Source of the DNA: Rhododendron vialii
Taxonomy: Eukaryota > Streptophyta > Magnoliopsida > Ericales > Ericaceae
DNA: 64,000 nt
Assembly: GCF_030253575.1 (NCBI RefSeq)
Contig: NC_080559.1
Span: 34,839,501-34,903,500, forward strand
Direction of reading: 5' to 3'
Shown here one piece after another: positions 44,478-54,545 of this stretch. Below the pieces are notes generated by a model. The model did no database searches and was not told the origin of the DNA. It saw nothing but the letters and a program-made list of their open reading frames with translations. Made by a program: the position numbers and the translations under genes. Positions within the stretch are counted from its first letter, which is position 1, and every line of letters begins with the position of its first letter.

Positions 44478-47400
44478 TCAGTCAGTTTGTGCCACTACCA
44501 ATTGGTTTTCTGCGGCCTCCTCCCCATCAAGCTTAATAGGCTGGCCCACTTTCTTCGGGAAAAGCCCAATTGCATAGTTTTTGCCTGTTCCCCCTGCCCT
44601 TTGTCCCAATGCCTCCTTGGCCTTGTGTTTCTTCCCCTGGAAGTGTTGATTTAAACCGTATTCACTTGAGGCACTAACTTGACAAATTGAGCAACTCCAC
44701 TCCTCTTTAGGTTTTTTCTTCAAATCTACCGAATGGAGCTCACTAGCACCTGCCTCCAGTAGTGTCACAGCTTTACGCTTCACACCAGAGAGAATTTGCC
44801 CCGGCATAGCCTGCAACATAACATCCAAACAATGACCATAACCATGAATATTTGACTGTAGTAATCACCTTGACTCATTAAACCATTGACACTTTTCACA
44901 AAAGTCGAGTAATTACCTCTCTAGTTTTCATTCAAATACATCATCCCATGAGCCATGGTTAAGGGGTTTTATGTCTTTAGGGTTTCCGATAACTAATTTA
45001 ATGACTTCTCACTAAGTCCTTTAGCACCTTAAAGAGTAAATGAATCCTACTGATGATAAATTGTCTGATCTAGTTGGAACTACTTCTTTGAGAATTGATG
45101 GCATTATCTTTGCAAGTTTCAGCCAAAAATAACAAAGTGAGTGTCCAACTATGATACTATATATATGCAGAATCATGTTCACAAAGATCAAACAGGTACT
45201 CTGCATATTGCTTCTCATCTAGGTTACAAGGTCTGCTTTTAGTTTTAAAAGATGACGAAATGTGTCGGTAACTTTGAACGCTTGGTAAGGATATGAGCAA
45301 TGTGTAGTGTCCCACATGTTGGGCAGCACCATAACTAACAAACTATTTAGTCATTCGAGGTACCCCTTTGACTATGCAAAAACCTCCATATTAGGCATGA
45401 AATACTCTATGACACCATCTGGCATTAGGCTATACAATATATAATGTGGAATCATGCTATCCTTAGGAACTACCCAACTCCACTTTTAAAATCCATCTAT
45501 CTAAATCTTGCAACTAAACATATCTCCACGAAGAAACAATAGAAAGTAAAAAGAGGTACCACACCCTCTTTCAATGAGAGACAAGCCCCAGGCCCAGAGA
45601 CATATATCTTACTATAGTAAAGGGAAAAGACCTCTTGAAAAATTTGATCTTCTCTAACCTACAATAAAGCAGAAAAAACAGCTTTCTCTAACAATTTGCA
45701 ACCATGTGAAATAACTTTGAATTAGTGTCTCCTTTCTGTGGATAAAAGATAAGTAAAAGTTTATGTTTATATAATAGGTAGAATTCGTAGCAACAAAGCT
45801 CTCCTAGAGTTTCCACAGAATCATCAGACAATCAACTCTGAGTAAGTATCCACGCCCAACCATCAGACAATCAAAAGACACTCAACCCTGAATAAGTATC
45901 CACACCCACTGTACATATGCAAATGAAAAATTAGAACGCAAGGATCAGAGAAGCAATTTCATTGAGATTATTTCAGTGACAGATAAAAAACATCACAAAT
46001 CCAAAGATCATCATGACCCATTAGAGATTTGATGGTCCGGAAAAATAAGCTCCCAAAAAATGCCTTTGATGCCCCTTTTCATGGCTGACCTCTAGTTTGC
46101 AGGACCACACATACAAGGCCCACCCTATGCATGTACAAGGCCTCATTACATGTCAATAAGGGCATATCGGTCAAAGGTAGGGCATTTCCTATTTTTATAG
46201 GAACTACTGTACCAGAAACAATGGTATTTCCAATTTCAGTCCCTTTGGCATGTAAAATATCTCTCTTCTCACCATCCCCATAGTGTATGAGACAAATAGA
46301 TGCATTTCTATTAGGGTCATATTCTCTGGTTATGATTTTACCATATACTATGTTTTTTTCATTACGGCGAAAAAAAGAAAAGAAAAGAGAAGTTGATCTT
46401 TAGTGAGTTAGTTTGTTGCTTTTCTTTACACTGAGGACTTAGCAATAGAAAGAGAAGTTGATCTTTACACATCGGTAGTCGCTACCACTGCAGGAAGTAA
46501 GCCACTAAACTTATGCATTCACCAGTTGTTACTTTGATTTTGATACTTATAAGAATAAACCATTTTTTTATACAGACATGCCAAAAGAGACCACTACTGA
46601 TCACGTTACCATATATTTCATTAAGGACACAAATAATATGAAGTGGGCCAACTCAAATACAAATATTGTTGCCCAAGATAGTCATAAATCCCAAATTCAG
46701 GTATTACTTTCCCTTAATATAAGGAAGCTATTCAAGGGTAAAGGACAGAATCAGCAAGCAAAAAACACAATTGAGAACCTGACTATGCACCGTACGCGTC
46801 TAGTCCTCGCAATCAGACAGCTCCTCAACAGAAATAAGACCATCCGCGAAAATATTTCTACCCTAGGGGCAAAAAATACACAGAAATCCACCAAAGTTTC
46901 TGTCTACCAAGGAAAGTAAGAGCTTTAGGACCACAAATGTTGGAACTAATTCCAAGTTGCATTCCACCAAAGAAAAATAAAAAACAAAAAGACTGCGGCA
47001 GCTAGCTATAAATCACTAACTTCAAAGCTCAATCACTATTTTATTCACAGCATACATGACACGATATGATTCACCTCATAAAAAATCTGGAAAGTGGTAA
47101 AAATACAGCATATCTCCAAAAAAAATTAACATAAGAATCATACATACATACATACAGTCACATGAAAGGAAAGTGAGTATTTGAAATGCTCTTTGTTACC
47201 TCAAGAGAAGATTCGATGACTTTGATCTCAGAAATCCTACGTTCCGGAATGCGCTGAAACGGCACCATCTCGAATCCCACAATCCCGGAGCGATTCCGGT
47301 AGCCCCGCAGCCTCTCCTCATATGACAATGCCAGTCTCTCCTTGATAGCTCTGCTATCCAAAACCGAGACTCTAGGTCCGAAATCCAATGCCCACGGCGA

Positions 47401-47996
47401 TGAGAGAGAGAAACCCTCGTGGGGTCTGCACAAGGCCGCCACCAACATCATGTCTCTCCTCCTCCTCACTTCGTCTTCCAGCAGAACACGCTTGCGCAAA
47501 ATCTCGCCCGCGATTAACTCTAGCCTGATCTTCTCTTTCTCGATCTCCCGCAGCAGAATCTCTTCTCGCTCGTTGCTGCTAGGGTTTTGGAACAACTCCG
47601 CCGCCCGTCCAAAAGCTGGCCCCGAATACCCCACTGTAAAAGTAGGATCATATCCCAAAAAAAGACCCGTTTTAGAAAGGCAACTTATCATCAACATTAA
47701 AAGTGTTTTCTACAAAAAAACGAATGTACATATATGTATATACCTATGTCTGTTATTAGGGATTCATAATGTGTGAGGTTATTGGTTGTTATGAGGGGAA
47801 AGGTAGGGGAGGGATTACACGGACCTCGGAATGGTTGTTCGGAGAAATGAGTGACGGTGGAAGGAGGAGGAGGAGGAGTGTGGTGCGACGTCGTGGAAAC
47901 TTGCCTCTCGATTGCTCGAAACCCCTTGAATTCCATGCTCTGTACTGGAATGGAGGGGAGGGGCGACGCCGAGGGCCTCTGTTCAGGAGTGGACAT
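44478..47996 (-). CDS. C2H2 (U1/matrin-type) zinc-finger protein, 339 aa
   Basis: Three exons read right to left: 47996-47744, 47633-47200 and 44810-44478. They sum to 1020 nt with phases 1 and 0 fitting, giving 339 residues. The N-terminal region is Pro/Ser-rich with the conserved-looking [12 protein letters not shown]. Exon 2 encodes [14 protein letters not shown] and a charged helix ([27 protein letters not shown], about 100-130), then [13 protein letters not shown] and [10 protein letters not shown]. The last exon has [16 protein letters not shown] and one zinc finger, [23 protein letters not shown], spaced C-x2-C-x12-H-x5-H. That spacing is typical of U1C/matrin/dsRNA-binding fingers, so RNA or nuclear binding is likely; the partner is unknown. 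An in-frame ATG at 47936 (MEFKGF) is an equally good start, giving 319 residues. The 2.4-kb intron 2 holds no recognised gene. Confidence 0.85.
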
Positions 47997-49345
47997 GAGA
48001 CTGGTGTGTGCTGGAGAGAGAGACAGAGAGAGAGAGAGAGAGAAGAGTTGGTCCGTGGGAAGACAATTGATTTTAATACCGATGCGCACCAATTTTAAAA
48101 CTTCCTGGATAAGGTGAAGCGCTATTAATGAAAAAATAGGTTGTGAATATTAATTTTTTTATATATTATCTTTTTAATTTTACTTTTAGTGAAATTTATC
48201 CAATCGAGATTAACGATGTAAGAATTAAAAGAAAGCAACCAAAAGATCGTTTGAAAAAAATCATCAAAAAGTTTGGCCAATGGGAGCTTAGGGGTGTTTT
48301 GGCTTATTTTTTTTATTTTTATTTAAAAAAATTTACATTTATTTGTTTTGTGTCCAATTTTTTTTAAATTATTGATTATTCTCGAATAAAGAAATCAAAA
48401 AAGTAAAAAATTAAGGTTCAAATTTAATTTTTTTAATAAAGACAAATTAGCCAGAAAATCAGATTTTTCGGACTTTTATTCAAAAAAATTGGATAGTAAT
48501 TTTTATACTTTTTTTTATTCCTCTCATAGAGACAAACTAATCATTCATAAAAAATTTACGAGGAACTAAAAAATTTGAATTTTTTTTAATACAGATAAAA
48601 AAAATAAGCCAATTAACTTTTTTAGCAAAAATACCCCTTAGTTCTTCCTGCACCCTCACGATTGGTTTTGAAATATACATTGGTTCGATAGTCACAAACT
48701 TTGTAGTGAAGCTTACATTTGCAGTGAAAAAAATCTCAAATACTTAATGGTGATCTTACAAGGGAAAAGACTTTTTGTAACGGGACTATAACGTCACGAA
48801 TGGTGCCTCATGCATTAAACGGGTAAGATACTAATATCTTATAAATTAAGTGATGCAAGTGTACCTAGAAAGACATAATTATTAGAGTGCATTTAGATTC
48901 ACCCACTGAGTATGTAGAATACTGGCAATGGGTCCCATCCCATGCTGTTGTTGGACCGTCGCAAATGAGGATTGATAGAAAATATGAAAACTTTTCATGA
49001 AACCATGCATCCATTTCAGTTTCATGTTAAGTGCGTGAATCTCAATCATCCATTTTCAGTTTCATGAAAAGTTTAGGAAAAAGCAAACAAACCGGCCACC
49101 AGTACTCCACTCTTCTTATCCAAACTCAACAAAAGATACTATCAACTAAACACGTGCTTACAAGAGCCTTTTACCCGTTCAAATGTGAGCACATATTTCG
49201 CTAAAGACCAGAGATCCTATTAATTTTCTCAATTACACCAAAGGGTACGTTCCTTCCAGTATTGAACTTTTCTCTATCAAATTTTCAAATCTCTACATTT
49301 CTCTTTTCCCATTGTGCAAACTGCATGCTGTGGGGTTGATCAAAG
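47997..49345. other. Divergent promoter region between the zinc-finger and RCI2 genes
   Basis: Contains a GA tract near 48017-48043 in the zinc-finger leader, a MITE at 48289, and about 700 bp with no recognised feature before the RCI2 start. Confidence 0.45.
48289..48641. mobile_element. AT-rich MITE candidate (~350 bp)
   Basis: Left end cttaggggtgttttggctta followed by a T-run. Right end inverted taaggggtatttttgcta, then aattggcttattttttttat. The arms share the ggcttattttttttat core. It is very AT-rich with no open frame, and the target duplication is not evident. Confidence 0.55.
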
Positions 49346-49436
49346 ATGGCCAACAATTGCGAGATCTACTTGGAAATCTTAATTGCAATCTTGCTTCCTC
49401 CCCTGGGAGTCTTCTTTAGACATGGTTGCTGCAGCG

Positions 49437-49487
<51 letters not shown>

Positions 49488-49745
49488 CAAGAGCATGCAT
49501 GTGTGTCCCGAGACAAACAAAAAAAACTTGTATCTGCATGCATATGTGTAAATTTGGGGGGGCTTTTATGTAGTAATTTCCATTGTTTTTTATTGTTGTT
49601 GTTGTTGTTGTTGCAGTGTGAGTTCTTCCTCTGCTTGGTTCTGACTCTCTTAGGTTACGTTCCTGGAATAGTCTACGCCATCTACGCCATTGTGGTACGT
49701 GATAATCATCCCGACGACGAATGGCGTCCTATCAACAACGCGTAG
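49346..49745 (+). CDS. RCI2/PMP3-family small membrane protein, copy 1
   Basis: Two exons: 49346-49435 and 49617-49745, 72 residues. The first exon encodes a hydrophobic helix with EILIAILLPPLGVFFRHGCCS. The second encodes CEFFLCLVLTLLGYVPGIVYAIYAIVV and a polar tail ending in RPINNA. Two membrane helices with the LPPLGV and GYxPGIxYAIYAI signatures define the UPF0057/PMP3 family. Its members are plasma-membrane proteins induced by cold, salt and dehydration that limit Na+ entry in yeast and plants. The intron splits the gene after HGCCS, as in the copies at 50533 and 58410. The residue after the intron is Cys where the 58410 copy has Val. A long (CT)n tract follows the donor inside the intron. 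The gene looks intact. Confidence 0.93.
49439..49485. repeat. (CT)n microsatellite in RCI2 copy 1 intron
   Basis: About 22 CT/TC dinucleotides directly after the splice donor gtatg. Confidence 0.95.
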
Positions 49746-50532
49746 CGCGCGTTGCTGGCTATTAATTCCAACTCATTGTTTCTCTCGATGTTTTCGGTTG
49801 TTTAGTTCGACTGTAGTACAATAATTCAAGATCCTTAATTTCGTGTGCCACGAATTCTTGTTACAAGTGGTGAACTCTCTTTTTTTGATTCAATATTCAA
49901 TAAAATATCTAGCACCGATCATTCACTCAAAGAGTAAAGCTGGTATATGATTGGTTTGATACCACAAGATATTATAGATTCAAAATGAGTGTGATGTTGG
50001 TTACACTCAAAATGAATCTGATTTCTTATTTGATTCAATATTATTTGATTCATGCATATATGTATCGATTTAAAAAAATTTCTTATATGTGGACTTGTTC
50101 GTTTTTGGGTCTCAAAATTTCTGAGCATGGTTCATAATAAGTTTTTCTTATATATTTCTCTCCATTCATTACTCTCAAAAACCTTTTTCAAAATTCAAAC
50201 CGAACAAGAACATCCCTCAATATATCAAATATGGAGTAGTTTGCATCCAACGACGCGCTTGGTAGTTGGTGCGTCCATCCAATGTTGCGCTGTTGTGAGG
50301 CTCGTGGAGTTCCCAAAGGAAATTAGTCACGAACCTCGGGAAGTCAATGGATTTTACCCCATGACAATATTAAAAGCACGAACAGAACGATCCAAGACTG
50401 GCCGTGTGTCTAGCCTGGAAAGTGGAAAGATCATCCGATTCATCTCTATTCTCCATTAAAACTCCGAAGTCCAATATATTTGTAGTCTCTCTCTCTCTCT
50501 CTCTCTCTCCAAACACTCTCCTCTACTCGGCT

Positions 50533-50868
50533 ATGGCAAGTAGATGTGAGATATCCTCTGTGAAATCATAGTCGCAATCTTGCTTCCTCCCATTGGTGTT
50601 TGCTTCAGGCATGGCTGCTGCACCGTGATCCCCTCATCCTCTCTCACTCGGTCTCGGTATATATATACATGTACATGTATAGGTATCTGCGTATATGATT
50701 CTTAGTAGTAGTATTTTTGTGTTTGATTATTGCAGGTTGAATTGTTTACGTGTGTGGTTTTGACTATCCTTGGTTACATTCCAGGAATAGCTAGCTTATG
50801 CGCTCCATGCGATCCTTTGTGTGGATCGCAATACCCACCGAGCCGATTACTGCTGCCCACTTGCCTAA
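50533..50868 (+). pseudogene. RCI2/PMP3 pseudogene, copy 2
   Basis: The start ATGGCAAGTAGATGTGAG is kept, but a frame change within the first exon brings an early stop (TAG at 50569-50571). Later pieces still read ILLPPIGVCFRHGCCT. After a normal-looking intron (ending in ttattgcag) comes VELFTCVVLTILGYIPGIA. The segment matching the C-terminus has further small changes up to a TAA at 50866-50868. Its 5' flank (attaaaactccgaagtcc plus a CT tract) matches the flank of the 58410 gene, so the duplication included leader sequence. The first exon is frame-shifted and the second exon is disturbed after GIA, so a working product is unlikely. Confidence 0.88.
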
Positions 50869-50882
50869 TTTCTGTTCTCTTT

Positions 50883-51267
50883 GGCCCCATTTGATTAGGC
50901 TTTTGGGTTGACATTGAATTACTAAGGTGACAGTATTAGCAATACTGTGTTTAGTTCACAAAATTTGTAGTCCTAAGACCCCAAATTAGAACTTGGTATT
51001 CACAATCCAATTTCAACCTTGCCATTGCAAAAGTACTAAACTATCCTTGTTATAGTATGGAAATTGTTTATGGGAAATGGAGCCCAGCTACAAAAAGTTT
51101 TGAATGCAAAGGACAAAATTGTCAATTCATTTTTTTAAACTCATCCTAACATTTGCAAACAAACATGAAGTTGGTACTACTAATCCAATCCCATCTTTTA
51201 ATCCGATGTAAAACAAACATACAATTTACCAATCCCATCGTGGCTAGTCAGTTTATCAAATGGGGCC
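50883..51267. mobile_element. MITE with GGCCCCATTTGAT ends next to the RCI2 pseudogene
   Basis: The left end ggccccatttgattaggc and the right end inverted ggccccatttgataaactg share 14 bp. About 385 bp, no frame. It starts about 15 bp after the pseudogene's last codon. No clear target duplication. Confidence 0.6.
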
Positions 51268-51467
51268 CCTCTCTCGCTCACAGTGTTTTATCATATGAAT
51301 TATCCATCCATCCCTATATATGTAGTATATGAATCTGCTTCATCCATATCTCCATGATTCCATCTCCATTTTTTGCCCAATTATTTGATCAAGTGCCCCA
51401 TTGGAGCATCCACGTAATTAAGGTGTTGCTGAGTATCTCCATCTCCATACATATAAAAGAGTTGTTA

Positions 51468-52040
51468 GAGCATCTCCAACGCTTACCTATATTTTTACTC
51501 AAATTTAAGCATTTTTTAGACAATTCAATGCGCTAACACAATAAGCATACATTTCAACTAATGGTTCACTAATGGCATAATTGTAGATCGGAGAAGGAGA
51601 GAATGACCTCGTAAAAATTGAGAAAAAGTTTGAGTCTCCTTTTTGAGGTCAATCAGAATACAAGTTTGAGTCTCCTTGAATTTGAGTGAAAATTTACATA
51701 AAACTAAATTAATATAGGTTTGATTTTCAGAACGGAAGTGAGCCTTTCTAAAGACATTGACAGGCGAGGCACTACTCAATAGCATTCAATTTAAGACCAT
51801 CTCTAGCCTTTAAAAAAATATCTTCTCAAATTTGAGTAAAAACTTCATTTGGTGTGAAACACCCAATGGACAAGTTCAAATCTAAGCATATCAATTTGAG
51901 TAAAAAGTTTATTAATGACATAATTTTAAATTTAAAAGGCGAAATATGGGCTTAAAAAATTTGAGTAAACATTTGAGTCAATGAATTTTACTCGGATTTT
52001 GGTTTTCGAGTGTAAAATAAAGTAAAAGTTGGAGATGCTC
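51468..52040. mobile_element. Tourist/PIF-Harbinger-type MITE
   Basis: Both ends read gagcatctccaac inward, and TTA flanks both sides (51465-51467 and 52041-52043). The GAGCATCTCCAAC-type end plus TTA duplication is typical of Tourist/Harbinger MITEs. Length 573 bp with internal repeated caaatttgagtaaaaa pieces (about 51827 and 51890). Confidence 0.85.
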
Positions 52041-52202
52041 TTATATACTACTCCAGCTTTCAACCTTTTTTTCTTTCAACACCTACCAAAGCCATCAAAC
52101 AACCATTCTAATTGAGTGGGAAAATATTTTTAAGTATGCACCAGGTTTATAATGGGATAATCTGAACCTGTCATTTTATAAGATTTGTTGAGAAGTTTAC
52201 GC

Positions 52203-52440
52203 CTTGTTCTGTTTGGTTTTTGGAAAAAAAAATTTAACTCAAAAAATACTCATTACCCCTACTTCCAATCATTAGACTTCACTCATTACCTATATCTTCA
52301 ATCGTTATTCTCATTTCTCTTACTATCTCTCTCCACTTATTACCCATACTTCTAATAATTACTCTATTTCTCTCTCCACTCATAACCTCCAAAAATTTGT
52401 CAAATTTTTTTTAAAAATTCATCCAAACACAACATATCCA
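52203..52440. mobile_element. MITE candidate, TTGTTCTGTTTGG end
   Basis: The left part (gccttgttctgtttggtttt) and the right part inverted (ggatatgttgtgtttggatg) resemble one another, with internal short repeats of actcattaccc and ctctccact. Ends are imperfect. Confidence 0.4.
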
Positions 52441-52865
52441 TTTTAAAAAAAAATTCTTCAAACATCTATCTAAATAAAAAAGTTATTTTAGTGATAAAAT
52501 GTTGAATGATATTTTTCGATGTTCAATGAAGATAATTTTTTTCATAAATGATTTTCTCAAAGACACCAACAACATTAGTGATTTGGATTATCTCAGAAAC
52601 TGTATTTGCAGAGTAGCAATAATGGTTGCAATTATTATTTTTATTTCTTGATGAATAAAGAATATTGAAGAAAAAGAGTAAGGGTTAATTCAATGTAAAC
52701 TCCTTCAACTTTTCCATTTTGTCAACACGACCTCCTCATGTTTAAAAATCATCAATCTTACCCCTCAACTTTCATTTTCCATCAAGTCTACCCCTCCACT
52801 CACTTCCGTTCAAATTTCAACGGGAACCTATGAAAAGACATTACCTAAATACATCTTGTTATGTA

Positions 52866-53071
52866 GGCTTTGTTTGGAACTTACAAAAAAAAAAGAAAGG
52901 ATTGGAAAAGAAAAGAAAAAGGGAGGAAAATGAAAGAAAAATAGAAAAGAAAGTTCATTATTCATTGAATTTAAAACTTCTATTTTCTTCCCATTTTTTC
53001 TCCCAATCAAACAATGAAAGTGTTAATTTTCATTTCTTTTCATTTTTTTTCCATAAGTTCCAAACAGAGCC
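52866..53071. mobile_element. MITE with GGCTYTGTTTGGAACTTA ends (206 bp)
   Basis: Left ggctttgtttggaactta and right inverted ggctctgtttggaacttatg. The inside is a purine-rich arm facing a pyrimidine-rich arm (aaaagaaaagaaaa and ttttcatttcttttcat), so it folds back. Flanks GTA and TTA are not identical. Confidence 0.75.
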
Positions 53072-53188
53072 TTAAAATTAGGTTTTTTCAGAAAAAAATT
53101 CAACCGATCTCTCATCTTTCCTGTCTCTCCCTCAACGCGATCTCTCCTCCCACTCTCTCCCTGGTACACGATCTCTCCCTGCTACTCC

Positions 53189-53405
53189 CACTTCGTCCAG
53201 GACGTCGTCCTCTCCTCCGACGGCCAGTTCGCCCTCTCCGGCTCCTGGGAAGACGAGCTCTGGCTCTGGGACCCCGCCTCCGGCACCACCGCCCGCCGCT
53301 TCGTCGGCCACACCAAGGATGTCCTCTCCGTCGCCTTCTCCCTCGAAAACTGCCAGATCGTCTCCGCCTGCCGCGACCGCTCGATCAAGCTCTGGAACAC
53401 CCTTG
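53189..53405 (+). pseudogene. RACK1 (WD40) exon fragment
   Basis: The plus-strand frame from 53189 reads [20 protein letters not shown], then [40 protein letters not shown] and [10 protein letters not shown] without a stop. These are WD blades 2-3 of RACK1 (guanine nucleotide-binding protein beta-like), roughly residues 65-140 of about 325. The start codon and first blade are absent; upstream is CT-rich non-homologous sequence. A donor-like G|gtgag follows at 53405/53406, so the piece came with intron sequence and is not a retrocopy. It is clearly GC-richer than its surroundings. No second exon was found downstream. Confidence 0.85.
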
Positions 53406-53432
53406 GTGAGAAACTAGAACTATTAATTACTT

Positions 53433-53775
53433 TTCGGATGGAATCATTTGGTAAGAAAAGCAAAGAATAGAAAGGACTAGGGTTTGGGTTGAGTTAATTG
53501 GTGAGAAATGTACAAAGATGATGTTTATTTTGATGGTTTGTGGTGAGAATTAAATCATTTTAATTTTTCCTGTTCCTTTGTAGTTTGTAGGGGAAATTGG
53601 GTTTCCTGTTTAATTTTGTGCCTTGCTTTTTAATTTTGTCCCTTGCAATCCCTTCAGATCGAATGATTTGGTAAGAGAAGCAAAGAATAGAATGGACTAG
53701 GGTTTGTGTTGAGTGGTTTGGTGAGAAATGGTGAGACATGTACACAGATGATGTATGTTTCGATTGGTTCCTTTT
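53433..53775. repeat. Tandem duplication of the RACK1 intron-like sequence
   Basis: ggtaagaaaagcaaagaata near 53450 recurs as ggtaagagaagcaaagaata near 53670. Both continue with ggactagggtttg and ggtgagaaatg, then acaaagatgatgt or acacagatgatgt. The offset is about 220 bp. Confidence 0.8.
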
Positions 53776-54213
53776 TTTCATTCTTACGAAATCTCATGGC
53801 GAGAGCTAGTTCCGTTTCTCATCACGCCCTTTTCTCACCATCCATGGAGTAGCAGGGAGAGAGTAGTAGAGATGAGAGCAGAAGGAGAAGGAGATGGGTT
53901 TTGAAATTTCTGGGTTTGGGGATCAGTGGGGGGAGTAGTAGAGAGAGAGGGAGAGAGAGAGTAGTAGAGATGAGAGAGGAGGGGCATTTTAGAGTTATAT
54001 TTTTTTTTTCCGTCCAAGTTAGCTCTTTTTCATCCAAAATTTCTTAACAGAATTGGACGGAAGGGGTGTAGTTGTTGAGTTTTGATAGATGAAGAGGTGA
54101 GGTTCATGAGTTTTAAACGTGAGGGGGTCATGTTGACAAAACTTGATAGTTGAAGGGGTATCCTTCGAAATATCCCAAAGAGTAATTTTAGTAGGAGTAG
54201 AGTATAGGTAAAA

Positions 54214-54536
54214 GGGCGCTGCTATTCGCAGCCCTCTATTTACTCCCATAGCCCGTTAAAAATTTTCAATTATACTCGACAGTTAGTTACTGAAATTGAG
54301 ATATATTTTCAGCATCCAATTACCGAAATATAATTTTTTTTCAACAGATGTTTACCGAAAATGCATGTTCGGCAGTTGTTTACCGAAAGTTAAACATATT
54401 TTCGACATGTAGTTACCGAAATATAATCTTGTTTTCAATAGCAATTTACCGAAATGTTATTTATAATTTTCAACAACCATTTACCGAAATGCAGTGGGCT
54501 ACGGGAGAAAATAAAGGGCTGCGAATAGCGGCACCC
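54214..54536. mobile_element. MULE-like MITE with perfect 9-bp target duplication
   Basis: TAGGTAAAA stands at 54205-54213 and 54537-54545. The left end starts gggcgctgctattcgcag, the right end inverted gggtgccgctattcgcag. Pairing extends through ccctctatttactcccatag and ccctttattttctcccgtag. The 9-bp duplication points to a Mutator-type transposase. The core is an array of ttaccgaaa motifs. Confidence 0.92.
54296..54492. repeat. Array of (t)taccgaaa motifs inside the 54214 MITE
   Basis: At least six copies of taccgaaa occur about 30-40 bp apart, separated by T-rich spacers containing tttttcaac/ttttcgac pieces. Approximate positions are 54321, 54353, 54381, 54413, 54447 and 54481. Confidence 0.8.
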
Positions 54537-54545
54537 TAGGTAAAA

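Noticed and set aside
45819-45915. Short repeated block atcagacaatcaa...aagtatccac in intron 2 of the zinc-finger gene
   Set aside because: Only about 40 bp doubled; too small and common to be informative.
46578-46919. 113-codon frame in zinc-finger intron 2 ([13 protein letters not shown]...)
   Set aside because: No recognisable domain, flanks lack gene signals, and it lies on the opposite strand inside an intron.
53014-53409. Arg/Pro/Leu-rich 131-codon frame over the RACK1 fragment
   Set aside because: It is the out-of-frame shadow of the RACK1 exon in GC-rich sequence.
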